DNA from: an uncultured Verrucomicrobiales bacterium | GTDB taxonomy: Bacteria > Verrucomicrobiota > Verrucomicrobiia > Verrucomicrobiales > Akkermansiaceae | DNA: 64,000 nt | Assembly (NCBI GenBank): GCA_937901085.1 | Contig: CALCHQ010000035.1 | Span: forward strand, 1-64,000 | Reading direction: 5' to 3' | Part shown: positions 62,656-64,000 of the stretch, piece by piece | How the letters are laid out: each line of letters starts with the position of its first letter | Position numbering within the stretch: position 1 is the first letter of the stretch | Position numbers and translations under genes: made by a program | The notes under the pieces: model-generated | The model's input: the letters and a program-made list of their open reading frames with translations, nothing else | Told to the model about the DNA's origin: nothing | The model's database searches: none

Positions 62656-63300
62656 ATGAATCCTCCTGCCATCGCCATTGACGGTCCCGCAGCCTCAGGC
62701 AAGTCCACCGTGGCCAAACTCATCGCCAAAGAGCTTGGATATACTTTCATCAATACAGGTGCCATGTACCGTGCTGTTACCTGGTACACCCTGCAGCAGG
62801 GCATCAACCCGGCAGATACCGCCGCCGTAGAGGCTCTGTTGCCCGGTATTCCCCTGAGCTTCGGTAAGGATGGTTCCAATTCCACTGTCGTCTTTGAAGG
62901 ACGCGTCCTCAGCTCCGAACTCACCGAAAAGAGAACCAACGACAACGTATCGGCCATTGCCTCCATCCCCGCGGTGCGTGCGCTGCTGGTGGAAAAGCAG
63001 CGCGAATACAATACTCGTGAGGCCGTCGTCATGGAGGGTCGCGACATCGGTACCGTCGTCTTCCCCGATTCCAGGTACAAGTATTTTGTGACGGCTTCGG
63101 AGGAAGTGCGCGCCGCCCGTCGCGCCGCCGAAGGCATTACCGATTCCATTGCTGAACGCGACCGTAAGGATTCCCAGCGTGCCTGCGCCCCGCTCAAGCA
63201 GGCAGATGATGCCATGCTGGTAGATACCTCCGACATGAGCATCGACCAGGTTGTTGCGCTGATTGCAGCTGACATCCGCGCCAAGCTTGCCTCCTGCTAA
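62656..63300 (+). CDS. cmk: cytidylate kinase
   Basis: 214 residues. P-loop AIDGPAASGKSTVAK near residue 6-20, FINTGAMYRAVTW, MEGRDIGTVVFPDS and ERDRKDSQRA are CMK motifs. It phosphorylates CMP and dCMP. ATG 62656 places the P-loop at the usual position and follows the promoter directly. plsC starts 18 bases downstream; the cmk-plsC pairing is common in bacteria. Confidence 0.95.
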   Translation: MNPPAIAIDGPAASGKSTVAKLIAKELGYTFINTGAMYRAVTWYTLQQGINPADTAAVEALLPGIPLSFGKDGSNSTVVFEGRVLSSELTEKRTNDNVSAIASIPAVRALLVEKQREYNTREAVVMEGRDIGTVVFPDSRYKYFVTASEEVRAARRAAEGITDSIAERDRKDSQRACAPLKQADDAMLVDTSDMSIDQVVALIAADIRAKLASC

Positions 63301-63318
63301 CACCTTTTCTCCCCCATC

Positions 63319-63945
63319 ATGAATCGTTCCCTACTCTACCTCATCATCCGCGGTACTGCCAGTTGCTTCTTCAACTCCTTTTTCAACCTGAAGGTTATCG
63401 GGCGGGAAAAACTCATCGAAGAAGGCCCCTGCATCATTGTAGCCAATCACCAGAGCTTCCTTGACCCTCCCCTGGTAGGCTCTCTCTACCGCAACGAGGT
63501 ATTCTTCCTGGCCCGCAAAACGCTCTTTGATGCCCCCGGCCTCAAGCAGGCGCTTCCGTACTGCAACACTATTCCCGTAGACCAGACCCGCCCCGACCCC
63601 GCCAGCATCATCCAGGTGCTGCGTACCGTCAAGAACGGCGGCCGTATCGTCATCTTCCCCGAAGGCTCCCGCTGCCCGGATGGACAGATTCACGACGCCA
63701 TGCCCGGCATCGGCCTCATCCTGAGCAAACTCGCCTCCGTGCCTGTACAGCCGGTACGCATCGAAGGTGCCTATGACTGCCTGCCCATTCACAGCAACAA
63801 GCTCAAGTTCCGCCCCATCACCCTCTCTGTGGGTGATCCCATCCAGTTCACCCCGGAGGAACTGAAAGCCAAGGGACGCGATGCCCAGCGCGCCATCGGC
63901 CGCAAGATTATGGATGCCATCCGCGCCCTGCCCACCGAGGTCTGA
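63319..63945 (+). CDS. plsC: 1-acyl-sn-glycerol-3-phosphate acyltransferase
   Basis: 208 residues. The acyltransferase motifs are NHQSFLDPP (H-x4-D, about residue 40) and FPEGSRCPDG (about 112). It acylates lysophosphatidate to phosphatidate at the inner membrane. It is rather short but complete. Downstream a RecF-like gene begins after 11 bases. Confidence 0.9.
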   Translation: MNRSLLYLIIRGTASCFFNSFFNLKVIGREKLIEEGPCIIVANHQSFLDPPLVGSLYRNEVFFLARKTLFDAPGLKQALPYCNTIPVDQTRPDPASIIQVLRTVKNGGRIVIFPEGSRCPDGQIHDAMPGIGLILSKLASVPVQPVRIEGAYDCLPIHSNKLKFRPITLSVGDPIQFTPEELKAKGRDAQRAIGRKIMDAIRALPTEV

Positions 63946-63956
63946 TTCCCTTCATC

Positions 63957-64000
63957 ATGCTCACCTCCCTGCGTCTGAGCAACTTCCGCTGTTACAGCAC
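63957..64000 (+). CDS. recF: start of a RecF-like gene (cut by window edge)
   Basis: Only 14 full codons are visible, reading MLTSLRLSNFRCYS. The pattern L-x-L-x-N-F-R-x-Y is the usual N-terminus of RecF, an ATP-binding gap-repair protein. Other SMC-like ATPases start similarly, so the name is provisional. Confidence 0.5.
   Translation, partial: MLTSLRLSNFRCYS

Overview
The window looks like chromosomal DNA of a moderately GC-rich Gram-negative bacterium, most likely a gut Verrucomicrobiota of the Akkermansia type. This is an inference from gene content (LpxK, many small lineage-specific secreted proteins and lipoproteins, a secreted GH29 alpha-L-fucosidase, a TnaA/TPL-family lyase), from weak or absent Shine-Dalgarno sequences and from general protein character. 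No 16S or other marker gene is present to settle it. Sixty-one coding sequences fill nearly all of the 64 kb; two are cut by the window edges. I see no tRNA, rRNA, CRISPR array, insertion sequence or prophage.

Layout. 1-6.5 kb: an ABC-2 exporter (permease cut at the left edge, ATPase), OsmC-like protein, small membrane protein, proline-rich lipoprotein, TlyA methyltransferase, RecG and a peptidoglycan amidase. 6.7-13 kb: an RpiB-GlyA fusion, a solitary tyrosine recombinase, FabH, a CysJ-type reductase and an HGSNAT-like membrane acyltransferase. 13-22 kb: tyrosine phenol-lyase/tryptophanase family enzyme, a Zn/Mn ABC transporter operon with an extra small protein, a pseudopilin abutting DAHP synthase, and RuvB with an amidase lipoprotein. 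22-23.8 kb: a second solitary tyrosine recombinase facing a thermonuclease-like gene across an AT-rich gap with a 14-bp inverted repeat. 23.8-29.8 kb: rppH-trmO-serine hydrolase on one strand, then lipoprotein, FAH-family protein, sugar epimerase and PyrD on the other. 30-35 kb: three secreted proteins of unknown function, DUF1015 protein and SerA. 35-44.7 kb: LpxK, AsnS, a C_GCAxxG_C_C protein, a candidate structured RNA, GlnS, RibBA, FtsH and RsfS. 44.7-55.6 kb: a fucosidase/pseudokinase/ankyrin-like cluster, UvrD/Rep helicase, DsbD, solitary UmuC, GatB and another secreted protein. 55.6-64 kb: MutL, an mcsA-mcsB-clpC cluster, a secreted Cys/His protein, Cmk, PlsC and the start of a RecF-like gene.

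Functionally the region mixes housekeeping (translation, DNA repair, lipid A and phospholipid synthesis, serine/folate, riboflavin, pyrimidine, aromatic amino acids) with envelope and protein quality-control functions. The most notable points are: a possible recombinase-controlled promoter at 22.95-23.15 kb; an McsB homologue that has lost most catalytic residues but stays in an mcsA-clpC operon; a pseudokinase cotranscribed with a fucosidase; a lineage-specific helical repeat family found in three secreted proteins; a strongly folding candidate ncRNA upstream of glnS; and a recurrent promoter layout in which sigma70-like -10 boxes end 6-9 nt before the start codon, which predicts widespread leaderless mRNAs.
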